64,000 nucleotides of DNA from Mycolicibacterium anyangense (GTDB taxonomy: Bacteria > Actinomycetota > Actinomycetes > Mycobacteriales > Mycobacteriaceae): assembly GCF_010731855.1 (NCBI RefSeq), contig NZ_AP022620.1, forward strand, positions 124,001-188,000, in the 5' to 3' direction. Every line of letters starts with the position of its first letter. Position 1 is the stretch's first letter. Shown here one piece after another: positions 54,320 to 63,504 of the stretch. The position numbers and the translations under genes are program-made. The notes below the pieces were generated by a model. The model saw only the letters and a list, made by a program, of their open reading frames with translations. It had not been told where the DNA came from and did not search any database.

Positions 54320-55657
54320 TCAGGACACCTGCACCGTCGCGGGAAGGTGCTTGAGGCCGCCCACGAAGTTGGTGTGCGTGACACTGCCCGGACCCAGCAC
54401 CTCGATGGAGTTCAGTCGGGGCAGCAGCTGCTCGAACATCACCCGCAGTTCCAGCTTGGCCAGGTGCTGCCCGACGCACGTGTGCGGGCCGAACCCAAAG
54501 GCCATGTGGTTGTTGGGGTTACGGTCGATGTCGAACCGGTCGGGATCGGTGAACAGCTCCTCGTCGCGGCAGGCCGACTGGAACAGCGGCATGATCCGGT
54601 CGCCCTTCCTGATGAGCTGGCCATTGAGTTCGTAGTCCTGCTCCGCGCGGCGCATGAAGTGCTTAACGGGCGCGACGTAGCGCAGACCTTCCTGAATGAG
54701 CTTGCCGATCAGGTCCGGGTCCGCTTTCACCCTGGCCAGGACGTCCGGATGCAGGGCCAACTGCTGCAGCGTCCCGGCCAGGGTCGCCGAGGTGGTGTCG
54801 TGGCCAGCTGTGCAGATGGCCATGAACCAACCGTATGCATACGGGGCCGGCCAATACTCACCGTCCGGCGTCTTGGCCAGCGAGATCAGGGTGGCCAGAT
54901 CATCGCGCGGGTTGGCACGCCGGTCTTCGACGAGGACGTCGAAGTACTTGTAGAAGCTCTGCACGGTGGCGGCGAACTGCTGGGCCATCGCTTCGGGGGT
55001 GACCTCGACGTCGACGTTCTCGGTCTGGTGCTCGGGGTCGGCTGTGCCGAAGAACTCCTGGGTGAGCGCCATCATCTGCGGTTCGTCGGAGGACGGTACC
55101 CCGAGCAGCGTCATGATCACGTGTAGTGGGTAGCCGAGCGCCCAGTCGTCGACGAGGTCGATCTGCTTGCCGCCGGCTGACAGATTCTTGAGTTTATCGA
55201 TGGCCTCGTTGGCCAGGTCCCGGGTCTGGCCCTCGAGGGCCTTGAGCCGGCCCGGCTTGAAGTAGTCGAAGACGATGTTCTTGACGGTGGTGTGCTCGGG
55301 GGGATCGAGGAACGGGAGTGCGTCCATCAACCGCAGGCTGCCGCCCAGGAGGCTCTTGGTGAACTCGTCGCCGGCCTGGTTGGCCAAGATGGGGTTATGC
55401 GCCCCGGGGTCGGCGCCGCCGCCGGCGGAGAACACCTCCGGCTGCAGGCTCTCCACCTCCTGAATGTCGGAATACTTGCTGACCAGCCACAACGGGTCGT
55501 AACCCTCGACCACCGCCTTGCCTACCGGCATGTTGTCGCGCATCCACTTGTAGGCCGCGTAGAGCGAAGGAAGGTCGGCGTGACCTTCCGGGAGCACGAT
55601 CCGGCGGGCGATCTCGTCCGGGAGAACGGCTTCCCGGGTGTCCTGGACGGTTGTCAC
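54320..55657 (-). CDS. Cytochrome P450
   Basis: The GTG at 55657 ([20 protein letters not shown]) has AAGAGGA just upstream and is chosen over the 16-residue extension. The 445-aa soluble P450 has the I-helix [16 protein letters not shown], the ExxR motif in [18 protein letters not shown], and the heme loop [19 protein letters not shown] with proximal Cys394. It is a bacterial class P450, with the distal oxygen-activating AGxDT intact. It should hydroxylate a hydrophobic substrate at the entry of the pathway encoded upstream. The CYP family cannot be assigned by eye. Confidence 0.95.
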   Translation of the reverse strand: MTTVQDTREAVLPDEIARRIVLPEGHADLPSLYAAYKWMRDNMPVGKAVVEGYDPLWLVSKYSDIQEVESLQPEVFSAGGGADPGAHNPILANQAGDEFTKSLLGGSLRLMDALPFLDPPEHTTVKNIVFDYFKPGRLKALEGQTRDLANEAIDKLKNLSAGGKQIDLVDDWALGYPLHVIMTLLGVPSSDEPQMMALTQEFFGTADPEHQTENVDVEVTPEAMAQQFAATVQSFYKYFDVLVEDRRANPRDDLATLISLAKTPDGEYWPAPYAYGWFMAICTAGHDTTSATLAGTLQQLALHPDVLARVKADPDLIGKLIQEGLRYVAPVKHFMRRAEQDYELNGQLIRKGDRIMPLFQSACRDEELFTDPDRFDIDRNPNNHMAFGFGPHTCVGQHLAKLELRVMFEQLLPRLNSIEVLGPGSVTHTNFVGGLKHLPATVQVS

Positions 55658-55781
55658 TTCAGTCCTCTTTCCGACGTGGTCGTTGTTGGTTGATGCGTGA
55701 CCCAAGTCTCACCGGTCTGTCGGGCCTCCGCGTCACCACTAGGTGGCGTCATTGCTCCCGCTTTCGGGGGGTATTGCCCCG

Positions 55782-56108
55782 CTACTCCGGGCAGCCCGCG
55801 TCGATCCATGCGACGACGCGATCGATGTCCTCGTCAGAGATCGGGTCTAGGTAGGCGGGCATCCGCATGATGCTGGCCCCGTCCGGCGCCGGTTCGAGGT
55901 CGGACCCGAACGGTGCGACGCCCCGCAGCGACTTCACCAGATTGGATTCGGCGCCGTCGCCGAGGGTCACCAGCTTGCGGCCGCCCACCTTCATCGCGAC
56001 GAAGCGGTCTCGGGTGACACCACGCCAAAACGGACCGTGAGAGGACACGTCGGCGTCCGGGCCACCGACCGAGCGGTCCAGGATGTCGATGACGTCGGTG
56101 AACTTCAT
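55782..56108 (-). CDS. Small cytochrome-c-like protein lacking a CxxCH heme motif
   Basis: The ATG at 56108 (MKFTDVIDILDRSVGGPDADV) gives 108 aa. The C-terminal half resembles the end of a mono-heme cytochrome c or planctomycete-type domain: SLRGVAPFGSDLEPAPDGASIMRMPAYLDPISDEDIDRVVAWIDAGCPE, with the Met that would be the axial ligand in RMPAYL. The usual CxxCH is absent; the N-terminal region has SHGPFWRG where a heme site would be expected. It has no signal peptide. It sits between the SDR and the P450 gene, 28 bp after the SDR, in the same operon. A binding role not involving heme is likely. The true function is unknown. Confidence 0.65.
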   Translation of the reverse strand: MKFTDVIDILDRSVGGPDADVSSHGPFWRGVTRDRFVAMKVGGRKLVTLGDGAESNLVKSLRGVAPFGSDLEPAPDGASIMRMPAYLDPISDEDIDRVVAWIDAGCPE

Positions 56109-56136
56109 GGTTTCCAACCCTTCGTGTCTGTGGCGG

Positions 56137-56937
56137 TCAGGCCGCCGAGATGCCGCCGTTGACGCTGATCGCTTGCCCGGTCAGCTTCCCGGCCGCAGGA
56201 CTGCACACGAACACCGCCAGGGCGGCGATGTCGTCGGCGTCGGGCACACCGAGGGTGGCCTGCTTGGCGGCGCTGGCGAAGAGCTTCGCGCTGAACCCCT
56301 CGCCGGTCGTGATCCGCTCGGTGGAGGCGGTGCCGTAGACCAGCGACGGTGTCAATGCGTTGGCCCGGATGCCGTGGCGCTTCTCCTCGATGGCGATGGT
56401 GCGGGTGAACATGACGATCGCGGCTTTGGCGGCGCCGATCATCGCCTCGCCGGGGGTGGGGGTCTTCGCGGCGTCGGAGGCGACGTTGACGATGACGCCG
56501 CCCTTGCGGGCGCGCATGCCGGGCAGGACCGCACTGGCCATATGCATGGCAGGAGTGGCCATTTCGGTGAGTATGCGGCTGATCTCGGTTGCCGGGATGT
56601 CTTTGAACAGCTCCGGTGCGATGCCGTCGGCGGCGGTGGTGCACATCATGATGTCGATGGCGCCCAGCAGCCGCTCGGCCTGGGCTGTCAGATCTGCGGC
56701 CGCCGCCGGATCCAGCGGGCTGCCGGCCAGGAAATGTGCCTCGGCGCCCAGTTCGCGCAGTGCAGCGGCGGCAGCTTCACCGCGCTCCACAGTGCGGCCG
56801 ACGATGACGATCCGGGGCACCCCGGCCTTGGCGAGGGCACGGGCGGTGGCCAGTCCGATACCGGCCGTGCCGCCGATGATGAGCGCGCCGCACTCGGTGA
56901 GATCCTTGGGCGACGGCAGTGTCGTTTCAGTGCTCAT
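56137..56937 (-). CDS. SDR-family protein lacking the catalytic tyrosine
   Basis: The 266-aa protein has the nucleotide-binding motif GGTAGIGLATARAL, VGRTVERGEAA and the family's NVASDA strand with Ser. At the active site the expected YxxxK is IGAAK (in GEAMIGAAKAAIVMF), so Tyr is replaced by Ile while Lys remains. The NAG motif is also changed to CTTAADG. The C-terminus is normal (LTGQAISVNGGISAA). It probably binds NAD(P) but cannot use the classical SDR mechanism. It may be structural, a lyase-like variant or use another residue. It lies 12 bp after the crotonase gene in the operon. Confidence 0.85.
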   Translation of the reverse strand: MSTETTLPSPKDLTECGALIIGGTAGIGLATARALAKAGVPRIVIVGRTVERGEAAAAALRELGAEAHFLAGSPLDPAAAADLTAQAERLLGAIDIMMCTTAADGIAPELFKDIPATEISRILTEMATPAMHMASAVLPGMRARKGGVIVNVASDAAKTPTPGEAMIGAAKAAIVMFTRTIAIEEKRHGIRANALTPSLVYGTASTERITTGEGFSAKLFASAAKQATLGVPDADDIAALAVFVCSPAAGKLTGQAISVNGGISAA

Positions 56938-56949
56938 GTGAGCTCCGAT

Positions 56950-57750
56950 CTAGAGGGTGGTCCGGACGACCGCTTGGCTGCGATTCTCGAGTTCGAGTGC
57001 CCGAGCGAACGAGTCGATCTCGGCATTGCGGATCAGCGAGTTCTTGGTGGCGCGGATGCCCTCGGCGCCGTTGGTGCTGATGTGCTCGGCCAGTTCGATG
57101 GCCGCCGAGACGATCTCTTCGCCCTCGACCGGCACGATCCGGTTGGCCAGCCCCAGCTTCACCGCCTCGACGGCCTTGACAGTGCGCCCGGTGAAGGAGA
57201 TCTCCGCAGCTCGGGCCGGACCGATGAGTCGCGCCAGGTGCCAGGAAGCGCCCAGCTCGCCGATCGACAGTCCGATCCGCACGAAGCCGGCGCTGAAACT
57301 CGCTGCGGGAGTGGCTAGTCGGATGTCGGCAGACAGCGCCAGAGATAGACCGCCGCCGGCGGCAGGTCCACTGACCGCGGCGATGACCGGATAGGGCAGC
57401 GAGCGTAGACCCGATGTCCCGGCTGACGCGGTGTCGACCAACTCGTTGAACTCGGGGATGGTCATCGTCGCGATGGCCTGGACCTCGTTCAGGTCGAAAC
57501 CGGTGCAGAAGGTTGACCCTCCTGCACCGGTGACAATCAGGGCACGCAGCGGCGCCTTTCGCAAAGTGTTTGCATACCAGGCGATTTCGCCGAACATCTC
57601 CACGGTCTGGGAGTTACCGCGTTCTGGGCGGTTGACGGACATGACGGCGATTCCGGGTCGTGGCTCGGCGATGGTGAGCGTTTTGGCCTGGCCGAGTTCG
57701 GCGCAGACGTCGGCCATGGTCCGCATGGCGACCCGGTTCCAGGCCGACAT
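56950..57750 (-). CDS. Enoyl-CoA hydratase/isomerase family protein (crotonase 3 of operon)
   Basis: The ATG at 57750 shares its first base with the last base of the preceding stop (TGATG). The 266-aa product has GGSTFCTGFDLNEVQAI and AAVSGPAAGGGLSLALSADIRLATPAASFSAGFVRIGLSIGELGASWHLARLIGPARAAE. The active-site loop GLSIGELGASW is of the isomerase-like subgroup rather than the PExxLGxxPGxGG of true hydratases. It is a close paralogue of the next gene at 57750-58556, suggesting tandem duplication or a heteromer. It is presumed to act on a CoA thioester in the pathway. Confidence 0.9.
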   Translation of the reverse strand: MSAWNRVAMRTMADVCAELGQAKTLTIAEPRPGIAVMSVNRPERGNSQTVEMFGEIAWYANTLRKAPLRALIVTGAGGSTFCTGFDLNEVQAIATMTIPEFNELVDTASAGTSGLRSLPYPVIAAVSGPAAGGGLSLALSADIRLATPAASFSAGFVRIGLSIGELGASWHLARLIGPARAAEISFTGRTVKAVEAVKLGLANRIVPVEGEEIVSAAIELAEHISTNGAEGIRATKNSLIRNAEIDSFARALELENRSQAVVRTTL

Positions 57751-58556
57751 CAGCGCCCCGTGAACTGCGGAGCGCGCTTGTCCCGGAAGGCTGCCAACGC
57801 CTCGGGCATGTCCGCACACCGGGTCAACAGGGCTTGCCCGCGGCTCTCCAGTTCCAGCGCTGCGGCGAACGAACCGATCTCGAGGTTTGACTGCAGTGCG
57901 CGTTTGGACAGTGTGATGCCGCCGGGAGAGTTGGCGCAGATCTGGTCGGCCATGGCCAGTGCACGGTCGATCAAGTCATCGCCACCGGTGACGAAGTTGA
58001 GCAGCCCCAGCCGTTCTGCCTCCTCAGCGTGGACCATCCGGCCGCTGAAGCAGATCTCGGCGGCTTGAGCCGGCCCGATCAGCCGAGGCAACAACCACGA
58101 CACACCGAGATCCCCGGCGGAGAGCCCGATCTTGACGAAGGCCGCGTTGAATCTCGCCTTCGGTGATCCCAACCGGATGTCGGCCATCAGGCTCAGGGCT
58201 AGCCCACCCCCAGCGGCGGCGCCGTTGACCGCGGCGATGACGGGAACCGGCAGAGCCCGTATTGCGGTCAGTGCGCGCGCGGCGCGATCCTGACGTTCCA
58301 ACATGCCCAGTGGGGACAGCTCGGGCAGGCCCTCGGCGTCGTCGAGGTCGTATCCGGCGCAGAAGGCGTCACCCGCCCCGGTGAGGATGACCACCCGAAC
58401 GGCGCCGTCACTGTTCAGATCTCGTGCCACGCGTTCGAGCTCGTCGAACATGGCGACGGTCATGGCGTTGAAGCGACTGGGACGATTCAGCGTCACCAGA
58501 ACGACACCGTCCGCGGGTTGCGAAACGACGAGGGTCTGGTGGGTGGATGCAGTCAT
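57750..58556 (-). CDS. Enoyl-CoA hydratase/isomerase family protein (crotonase 2 of operon)
   Basis: This 268-aa crotonase shows GAGDAFCAGYDLDDAEGL and AAVNGAAAGGGLALSLMADIRLGSPKARFNAAFVKIGLSAGDLGVSWLLPRLIGPAQAAE. As in its neighbour, the second catalytic position is in a GDLGVSW loop (Asp, not Glu), typical of dienoyl-CoA-isomerase-like or ring-opening members. The C-terminal helix EALAAFRDKRAPQFTGR completes a full-length fold. It starts 17 bp after crotonase 1. Confidence 0.9.
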   Translation of the reverse strand: MTASTHQTLVVSQPADGVVLVTLNRPSRFNAMTVAMFDELERVARDLNSDGAVRVVILTGAGDAFCAGYDLDDAEGLPELSPLGMLERQDRAARALTAIRALPVPVIAAVNGAAAGGGLALSLMADIRLGSPKARFNAAFVKIGLSAGDLGVSWLLPRLIGPAQAAEICFSGRMVHAEEAERLGLLNFVTGGDDLIDRALAMADQICANSPGGITLSKRALQSNLEIGSFAAALELESRGQALLTRCADMPEALAAFRDKRAPQFTGR

Positions 58557-58573
58557 CGTGAGTGCTCCTGTTG

Positions 58574-59350
58574 TCAGGCGAAGTTGGGCGGCCGCTTGTC
58601 GACGAATGCGCGCAAACCTTCTGCGGCCTCGCCGAGTTCAAACAGGGCTTGGATCTGCTCGACCTCGTACCGGAGGCCGGCTGCCAGCGGCAGGTCGAAG
58701 GCCGCGTCGACGGTGCGGACCACCGCTTGCTGCGCTGGTGCCGATGCGGCGCACAATTCGCCGGCCAGGTCGCGGGCGGCACTCAGGGCTGCGCCCGCGG
58801 GCACCAACCGGTCGACGAGTCCGATCCGGAGCGCTTCGGTGCCCTCGACCTGACGGCCGGTCAGCATGATGTCCAGTGCTGCACCGCGACCCACCAGCCG
58901 GGGGAGTCGCTGGGTGCCGCCGGCGCCGGGGATCAGTCCGAGTTTGACCTCGGGCAGGCCGAGTTTTGCTTCCGCACCCGCCACCCGAAGCGTGCAGGCC
59001 ATCGCAAGCTCCAGACCGCCGCCCAGCGCGAGTCCCTCGATCGCGGCGATGGACAGCGCGGGGTGCGCGGCGAGTCGGTCCAGACCTGATCGCAGGGTGT
59101 CTCCATAGGCGCGAAACGATGCTGCGTCCACTGTCGTCATGTGCTTGATATCGGCTCCGGCGGCAAAGAGACCGGGCAGCTCCGAGGACAGAATGAGGAC
59201 CTTGGGTGCCGAGGCGTCCGCTTCGTCCAGCGCCGAGTGCAGGCCGTCGACGATCACCGGTCCTAGAGCATTGGCGGGCGGCCGGTTGAGCATGATGTGC
59301 AGCACCGGACCGTCCGTCGTCCAGGACACCGCGGGGTTCTGGACGCTCAT
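58574..59350 (-). CDS. Enoyl-CoA hydratase, canonical type (crotonase 1 of operon)
   Basis: The 258-aa enzyme has [12 protein letters not shown] and [52 protein letters not shown]. The [17 protein letters not shown] loop carries the Glu of classical enoyl-CoA hydratases, and the first Glu is in GGGLELAM. It should hydrate a trans-2-enoyl-CoA. It overlaps the SDR gene by 4 bp. With the thiolase and the SDR it would complete a beta-oxidation round. Confidence 0.93.
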   Translation of the reverse strand: MSVQNPAVSWTTDGPVLHIMLNRPPANALGPVIVDGLHSALDEADASAPKVLILSSELPGLFAAGADIKHMTTVDAASFRAYGDTLRSGLDRLAAHPALSIAAIEGLALGGGLELAMACTLRVAGAEAKLGLPEVKLGLIPGAGGTQRLPRLVGRGAALDIMLTGRQVEGTEALRIGLVDRLVPAGAALSAARDLAGELCAASAPAQQAVVRTVDAAFDLPLAAGLRYEVEQIQALFELGEAAEGLRAFVDKRPPNFA

Positions 59351-60105
59351 GCCATGGTCAATCCGCCGCTGACCGACAGTGTCTGGCCGGTGATGTACTC
59401 GGCGGCGTCAGAGGCGAAAAAGGCGACGGCCGCGGCGACGTCGGTGGGTGTGCCCAGCCGCTTCATCGGCACCGATCGGGCCATGCCGCCGATGACCTTG
59501 TCGGCGTCTTCACCGGAGCTGTCGGCGAACTTGCGCAGGGCAGGTGTGTCGGTGGGACCGGGGCAGACGGTGTTGGCAGTGACACCCTTGGTGGCGACCT
59601 CGCGCGCGAGCGTCTTGGTGAAGGCGATGATCCCGCCCTTGGCGCCGGAGTACACCGCCTCCAGCGATGAGCCGACCCGCCCCGCATCTGAGCCGATGTT
59701 GATCACCCGACCGAAGCCGCGCTCCACCATGCCGGGCACCACCGTGTGGCACACCCGCAGCGCACCTTTGAAATTGATGTCCAGGATCTTGTCCCAGAAG
59801 TCCTCGGTGGTCTTGAGGAACGGCATGAAGTCGTCCCATCCGGCGTTGTTGACGATTACGTCGATGTCGCCGAAGCCGGCGGCGACCTCCGTCACCGCTT
59901 CGCGGACCGAGGCGGTGTCGGTGACGTTGATCGGTACCGCGAGTGCCTGGCCACCGGCGGCGATGATACGGGCAGCGGTTTCCTTGGCTGCGTCAAGATT
60001 GAGATCGGCGATGGCGACCTTGAAGCCGTGCGCGCCAAGTGTCTCGGAGATGCCGCCGCCGATGCCCTGGGCGCCGCCGGTGACGAAAGCGACTCGAGAA
60101 GTCAT
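59347..60105 (-). CDS. Short-chain dehydrogenase/reductase
   Basis: The 252-aa SDR has GGAQGIGGGISETL, NNAGWDDFMPF, NIGSDAGRVGS and an intact catalytic YSGAK, with ADLNLDAAK (Asp for NAD(H)) after the second strand. The close similarity of its layout to cyclohexanol- and 2-hydroxycyclohexanecarboxyl-CoA-type dehydrogenases (NNAGWDxxxPFLxTxxxFWDKI) is worth noting. The WDKI signature is common in SDRs that oxidise ring-hydroxyacyl-CoA intermediates. It precedes crotonase 1, coupled by a 4-bp overlap. Confidence 0.92.
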   Translation of the reverse strand: MTSRVAFVTGGAQGIGGGISETLGAHGFKVAIADLNLDAAKETAARIIAAGGQALAVPINVTDTASVREAVTEVAAGFGDIDVIVNNAGWDDFMPFLKTTEDFWDKILDINFKGALRVCHTVVPGMVERGFGRVINIGSDAGRVGSSLEAVYSGAKGGIIAFTKTLAREVATKGVTANTVCPGPTDTPALRKFADSSGEDADKVIGGMARSVPMKRLGTPTDVAAAVAFFASDAAEYITGQTLSVSGGLTMA

Positions 60106-60136
60106 GGTTGTCTTTGCCTTTCAGATATCGGTTGGG

Positions 60137-61081
60137 TCAATGGCAGGAGGGGCCGTCGGGGTCGGGGCTCCAGTCCACCGGACCGGCCACGATGCAATGG
60201 CTGGTGAGCTTTCGGCCCAGGACCTGTTGGGCGGCGCGGGCGGCGCCGATCACCGCAGCAAGGTTGACCCCGGTGTCGACGCCCATCTCGTGAAACATGT
60301 TGATCAGGTCTTCGGTCGCGATGTTTCCGGTTGAACCCGCGGGCACCGGGCAGCCCCCCAGTTCCCCGAAGCTCGATTCGAAGCTGGTGCAGCCGGCCTG
60401 CAGCGCCGCATAGGCATTGGCCAGACCCTGGCCGCGGGTGTTGTGGAAGTGGGCGGTCACTTCGATACCGGGCAGCCGCTCGATGGCCGCGGAGAAGATG
60501 TCGAATACGTAGGCAGGGTGCGCCATTCCGGTGGTATCGCCGAAGCCGATCTCCCGGCAGCCGGCGGCCGCGAACTGTTCGGCGATCTCCAGGGTGCGCT
60601 CCATGGGGACCTTGCCTTCGAACGGGCAACCGAAAGCGGTGGCGATCACGGCGGTGGGCTTGAGGTCTTCGGCGTCGATACGCTTGGCCAGAATCACGTT
60701 GTCGGCCATCGACTCGTCGATGAACCGGTTGACGTTGCGCTTGTTATGGGTTTCGGATGCACTGACGAACAGGGCGACCTCATGAAACCGCTCCCGCACC
60801 CGCAGCGCATTGTCCAGCCCGCGGCTGTTGGGTACCAGGACGGTCAGCGAGACATGTTCGGGGATGTCTATTCCGTTGAGAACCTCGACGGCATCCGACA
60901 GTTGGGGGATGACGTCGGGCCGCACGAAACTGGCGACTTCGATCCGGTCCAGGCCTGTCTGCCCCAACTGGTTGATCAGCCTGATCTTGTCGGCGGTACT
61001 GATCACCTCCGGTTCGTTCTGGAAGCCGTCCCGTGGACCCACTTCCCGGATATGGGCTCTGCCGGGGAGTTTCGAACTCAT
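60137..61081 (-). CDS. HMG-CoA-lyase-like enzyme (HMGL/DRE-TIM family)
   Basis: The ATG at 61081 overlaps the CoA-transferase stop. The 314-aa TIM-barrel protein has the family's metal/base segment IREVGPRDGFQNEPEVI, SASETHNKRNVNRF, AFGCPFEGKVP, FGDTTGMAHPAYV and the metal-binding HFHNTRGQGLANAYAAL. A glycine/Cys loop, FGELGGCPVPAGSTGNIATED, also matches HMG-CoA lyase. The family cleaves 3-hydroxy-3-methylglutaryl-CoA-like thioesters to acetyl-CoA and a keto-acid. The C-terminus is shorter than in housekeeping lyases and ends PDGPSCH. It suggests that a branched 3-hydroxyacyl-CoA intermediate arises in this pathway. Confidence 0.92.
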   Translation of the reverse strand: MSSKLPGRAHIREVGPRDGFQNEPEVISTADKIRLINQLGQTGLDRIEVASFVRPDVIPQLSDAVEVLNGIDIPEHVSLTVLVPNSRGLDNALRVRERFHEVALFVSASETHNKRNVNRFIDESMADNVILAKRIDAEDLKPTAVIATAFGCPFEGKVPMERTLEIAEQFAAAGCREIGFGDTTGMAHPAYVFDIFSAAIERLPGIEVTAHFHNTRGQGLANAYAALQAGCTSFESSFGELGGCPVPAGSTGNIATEDLINMFHEMGVDTGVNLAAVIGAARAAQQVLGRKLTSHCIVAGPVDWSPDPDGPSCH

Positions 61082-62304
61082 ATCTGACTGACCTCCTTGT
61101 CCAGCTCGTCTCGGAATTCCGGTGCCGCGACGCCGATGAGCCGTCGCGTTCTTTCGGCGATGCTGCACCCGCGAAGGTGGGCTGCTCCGTGTTCGGTCAC
61201 GATGGCGTCCACATCGGCGCGTGCCGTCGTGACGATGCCGCCGTCGAGGCGCGGCTTGATCGTGGAACAGCCGCGGAAAGTCGAGCGCATCGCGATGATC
61301 GAACGCCTACCGGTCAGCGCCGCGGCTCGGGTGAAGTCCACCTGGCCACCGACCGCGCCGACGTACACCCCGCGGCTGACCTCCGCACCAACCTGTCCCG
61401 AGAGGTCGACTTCGACGGCGAAGTTGATCGAGACCAGTGAGGCGAGTTGTGAGAGCACCTGGGGGGAATGGGTGTAGCTGGTCGGCAGGAATCGCACTGG
61501 CAGTTCGGAGATGCCGGCGTAAAGCTGTGCCGACCCAAGCGCGGTGCCCACGACGACGAGCCCGGCATCGAGCTCCTTGCGTCTTCCGGTGACCACTCCC
61601 TCGGTCACCAGGCGCATCAGGCCGTCGGTGATCATTCCGGTGTGAAAGCCCAGATCCTGATGCCCGGCAAGGGAGTCCAGGACCGCGGAGCCCAGCGATC
61701 CGACGCCGAGCTGAACGGTGTCACCATCCTCGACCAGCTCGGCGATGTGGGCGGCGATCCGGCGGTCGACATCGTCGGGTTCGCGCGACGGATCCTCGGG
61801 CAGCGGGCGATTCGTGGTGATGGTGGCGGCGAAGCGTTCCAACGGTATTCGGTCCGAGCCGATGGTGGCCGGCATCTGCTCGTTGATCTCGGCGATGAGC
61901 ACCGGCGTGTGCGGCACCGCGTCCGCGACGTAGTCGACGCCGATGCCCAACGAACACCGCCCGTCTCGATCGGGGGCCGACACCTGAACCAAGCCGACAT
62001 CGCGCGGAAGGTGGTGTTCGGCGAACATCCGGGGCAGCGCCGAGTAGTGACAGGGCACCACATCGAGGCGGCCGGTGCGACTCAGTTCGCGCAGTTCTCC
62101 GAGTCCGCCGTAGGAGACCATCGACACCCTCGCCGGCATCGTGACGGCGAGTTGGTCGTTCCACGACAATCCGGTGAACGTACGGATCGGCCCGATGAGA
62201 TCGTTCTGGGCGATGAGCGCGTCCACCAATGGCCGGGGCTCGGCAGCTGCCTGGCCCCACCAAACCCCGTCGCCGCGCGAGAGGAACTCGGCGAACGCGA
62301 TCAA
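61078..62304 (-). CDS. Acetyl-CoA hydrolase/4-hydroxybutyrate CoA-transferase family protein
   Basis: A TTG at 62304 overlaps the thiolase stop (TTGA) and is taken as start because IAFAEFLSRGDGVWWGQAAAEPRPLVDALI is the normal N-terminus of the family. The upstream part of the frame lies within the thiolase gene. The 408-aa product has the class I CoA-transferase elements VGLVQVSAPDRDGRCSLGIGVDYV, IAEINEQMPATIG, TVQLGVGSLGSAVLDSL, the Glu-containing strand SINFAVEVDLSGQVGAE and VGAVGGQVDFTRAA. It would move CoA between the pathway acid and acetyl- or succinyl-CoA, or hydrolyse a thioester. Confidence 0.88.
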   Translation of the reverse strand: MIAFAEFLSRGDGVWWGQAAAEPRPLVDALIAQNDLIGPIRTFTGLSWNDQLAVTMPARVSMVSYGGLGELRELSRTGRLDVVPCHYSALPRMFAEHHLPRDVGLVQVSAPDRDGRCSLGIGVDYVADAVPHTPVLIAEINEQMPATIGSDRIPLERFAATITTNRPLPEDPSREPDDVDRRIAAHIAELVEDGDTVQLGVGSLGSAVLDSLAGHQDLGFHTGMITDGLMRLVTEGVVTGRRKELDAGLVVVGTALGSAQLYAGISELPVRFLPTSYTHSPQVLSQLASLVSINFAVEVDLSGQVGAEVSRGVYVGAVGGQVDFTRAAALTGRRSIIAMRSTFRGCSTIKPRLDGGIVTTARADVDAIVTEHGAAHLRGCSIAERTRRLIGVAAPEFRDELDKEVSQI

Positions 62305-63503
62305 GTGGCTACCCGCTGCAGCAGCGTTCCGGTACCGAGTCCACCGCCACAGCACATGGTGACCAGACCCAGATCTGCTTCGCGCCGTTCGAGTTCGGCG
62401 ACCAGGGTGGCGACCAACCGGGCACCGGTGGCCCCGACAGCATGACCGAGCGCGATCGCTCCGCCGTTGACGTTGACCCGGTCGGGGTCCGCTTTCAGTT
62501 CCCGCTGCCACGCCAGCACCACCGAGGAGAACGCCTCGTTGACCTCGAACAGATCTATGTCGTCTACGGTCAAACCGTTGCGGTCCAGCAGTTTTCGGGT
62601 CGCTGGTATGGGCCCGGTCAGCATGATGATCGGATCGACCCCGACGGTGGTCTGGTCGATGATGCGGGCTCGGGTCACCAGCCCGTGCCGTTGCGCGGCC
62701 TCGGCCGAACACAACAGCACGGCCGCGGCGCCGTCCGAGATCGGCGAGGAACTCCCGGCGGTGATCCGTCCACTGTCCGGGCGAAACGCCGGCTTCAACC
62801 CGGCAAGCGTGTCGACTGTGGTGCCGGGACGAACACACTGGTCGCTGGAGCGCAACTCTCCGTCCAGCGTCATGGTGACCATCTCGGCAGCGAACCGACC
62901 CTCGTTGATCGCTTCGGTAGCCAATTGGTGTGACCGGACAGCAAATTCGTCTATCTCGCCGCGCCCGATGCCCCAGCGCTCGGCGATCAGTTCGGCGCTT
63001 TCGCCCTGGTGGACGAAGGCGTAGAGCTCCCGCAGTTCCGATGGCCAGGGATCGCCGTAGAGCTCGCTGATCTTGCCCGGTGAGTCGATCGGGACGTGAC
63101 CCATGTGTTCCACGCCGCCGGCGATCACGATGTCGTGGGTACCGGACGCGATGAGGGCGGCGGCCATCTCGATGGCGGTCTGGGCGGAACCGCATCTCCG
63201 GTCCAGCACTGTGGCGGGTACCTCGGGCGGGTAGCCGGCCTGTAGCCAGGCGTTGCGCCCGATATTGCGGGATTGCTCGCCAAACGGCGCCGTGCAGCCG
63301 ATGATCAGATCGTCCACGACGGCCGGGTCGATCCCGCTGCGGGCTATCAGGTCGGTATAGCACGCGGCCAGCATCGTGTTGGGATGTACGTCGCGGAACC
63401 AGCCGCGTTCGGGATGAGATCGACCGATTGGGGTGCGCACCGCCTCGGCGATGAAGACCGGCCGGCCGTAGCGGGTGAAGGGTCCTTCGACGTCGATGGC
63501 CAT
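62301..63503 (-). CDS. Thiolase (acetyl-CoA acyltransferase), FadA-like
   Basis: The 400-aa thiolase has the acyl-accepting Cys104 in LDRRCGSAQTAIEMAAALIASG, the His in NVNGGAIALGHAVGATGAR and the second Cys in MCCGGGLGTGTL. NEAF is also present (DLFEVNEAFSSV). It would carry out CoA-dependent cleavage of a 3-ketoacyl-CoA, the last step of a beta-oxidation cycle. It starts one base after the SDR stop and overlaps the CoA-transferase. Confidence 0.95.
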   Translation of the reverse strand: MAIDVEGPFTRYGRPVFIAEAVRTPIGRSHPERGWFRDVHPNTMLAACYTDLIARSGIDPAVVDDLIIGCTAPFGEQSRNIGRNAWLQAGYPPEVPATVLDRRCGSAQTAIEMAAALIASGTHDIVIAGGVEHMGHVPIDSPGKISELYGDPWPSELRELYAFVHQGESAELIAERWGIGRGEIDEFAVRSHQLATEAINEGRFAAEMVTMTLDGELRSSDQCVRPGTTVDTLAGLKPAFRPDSGRITAGSSSPISDGAAAVLLCSAEAAQRHGLVTRARIIDQTTVGVDPIIMLTGPIPATRKLLDRNGLTVDDIDLFEVNEAFSSVVLAWQRELKADPDRVNVNGGAIALGHAVGATGARLVATLVAELERREADLGLVTMCCGGGLGTGTLLQRVAT

Positions 63504-63504
63504 C

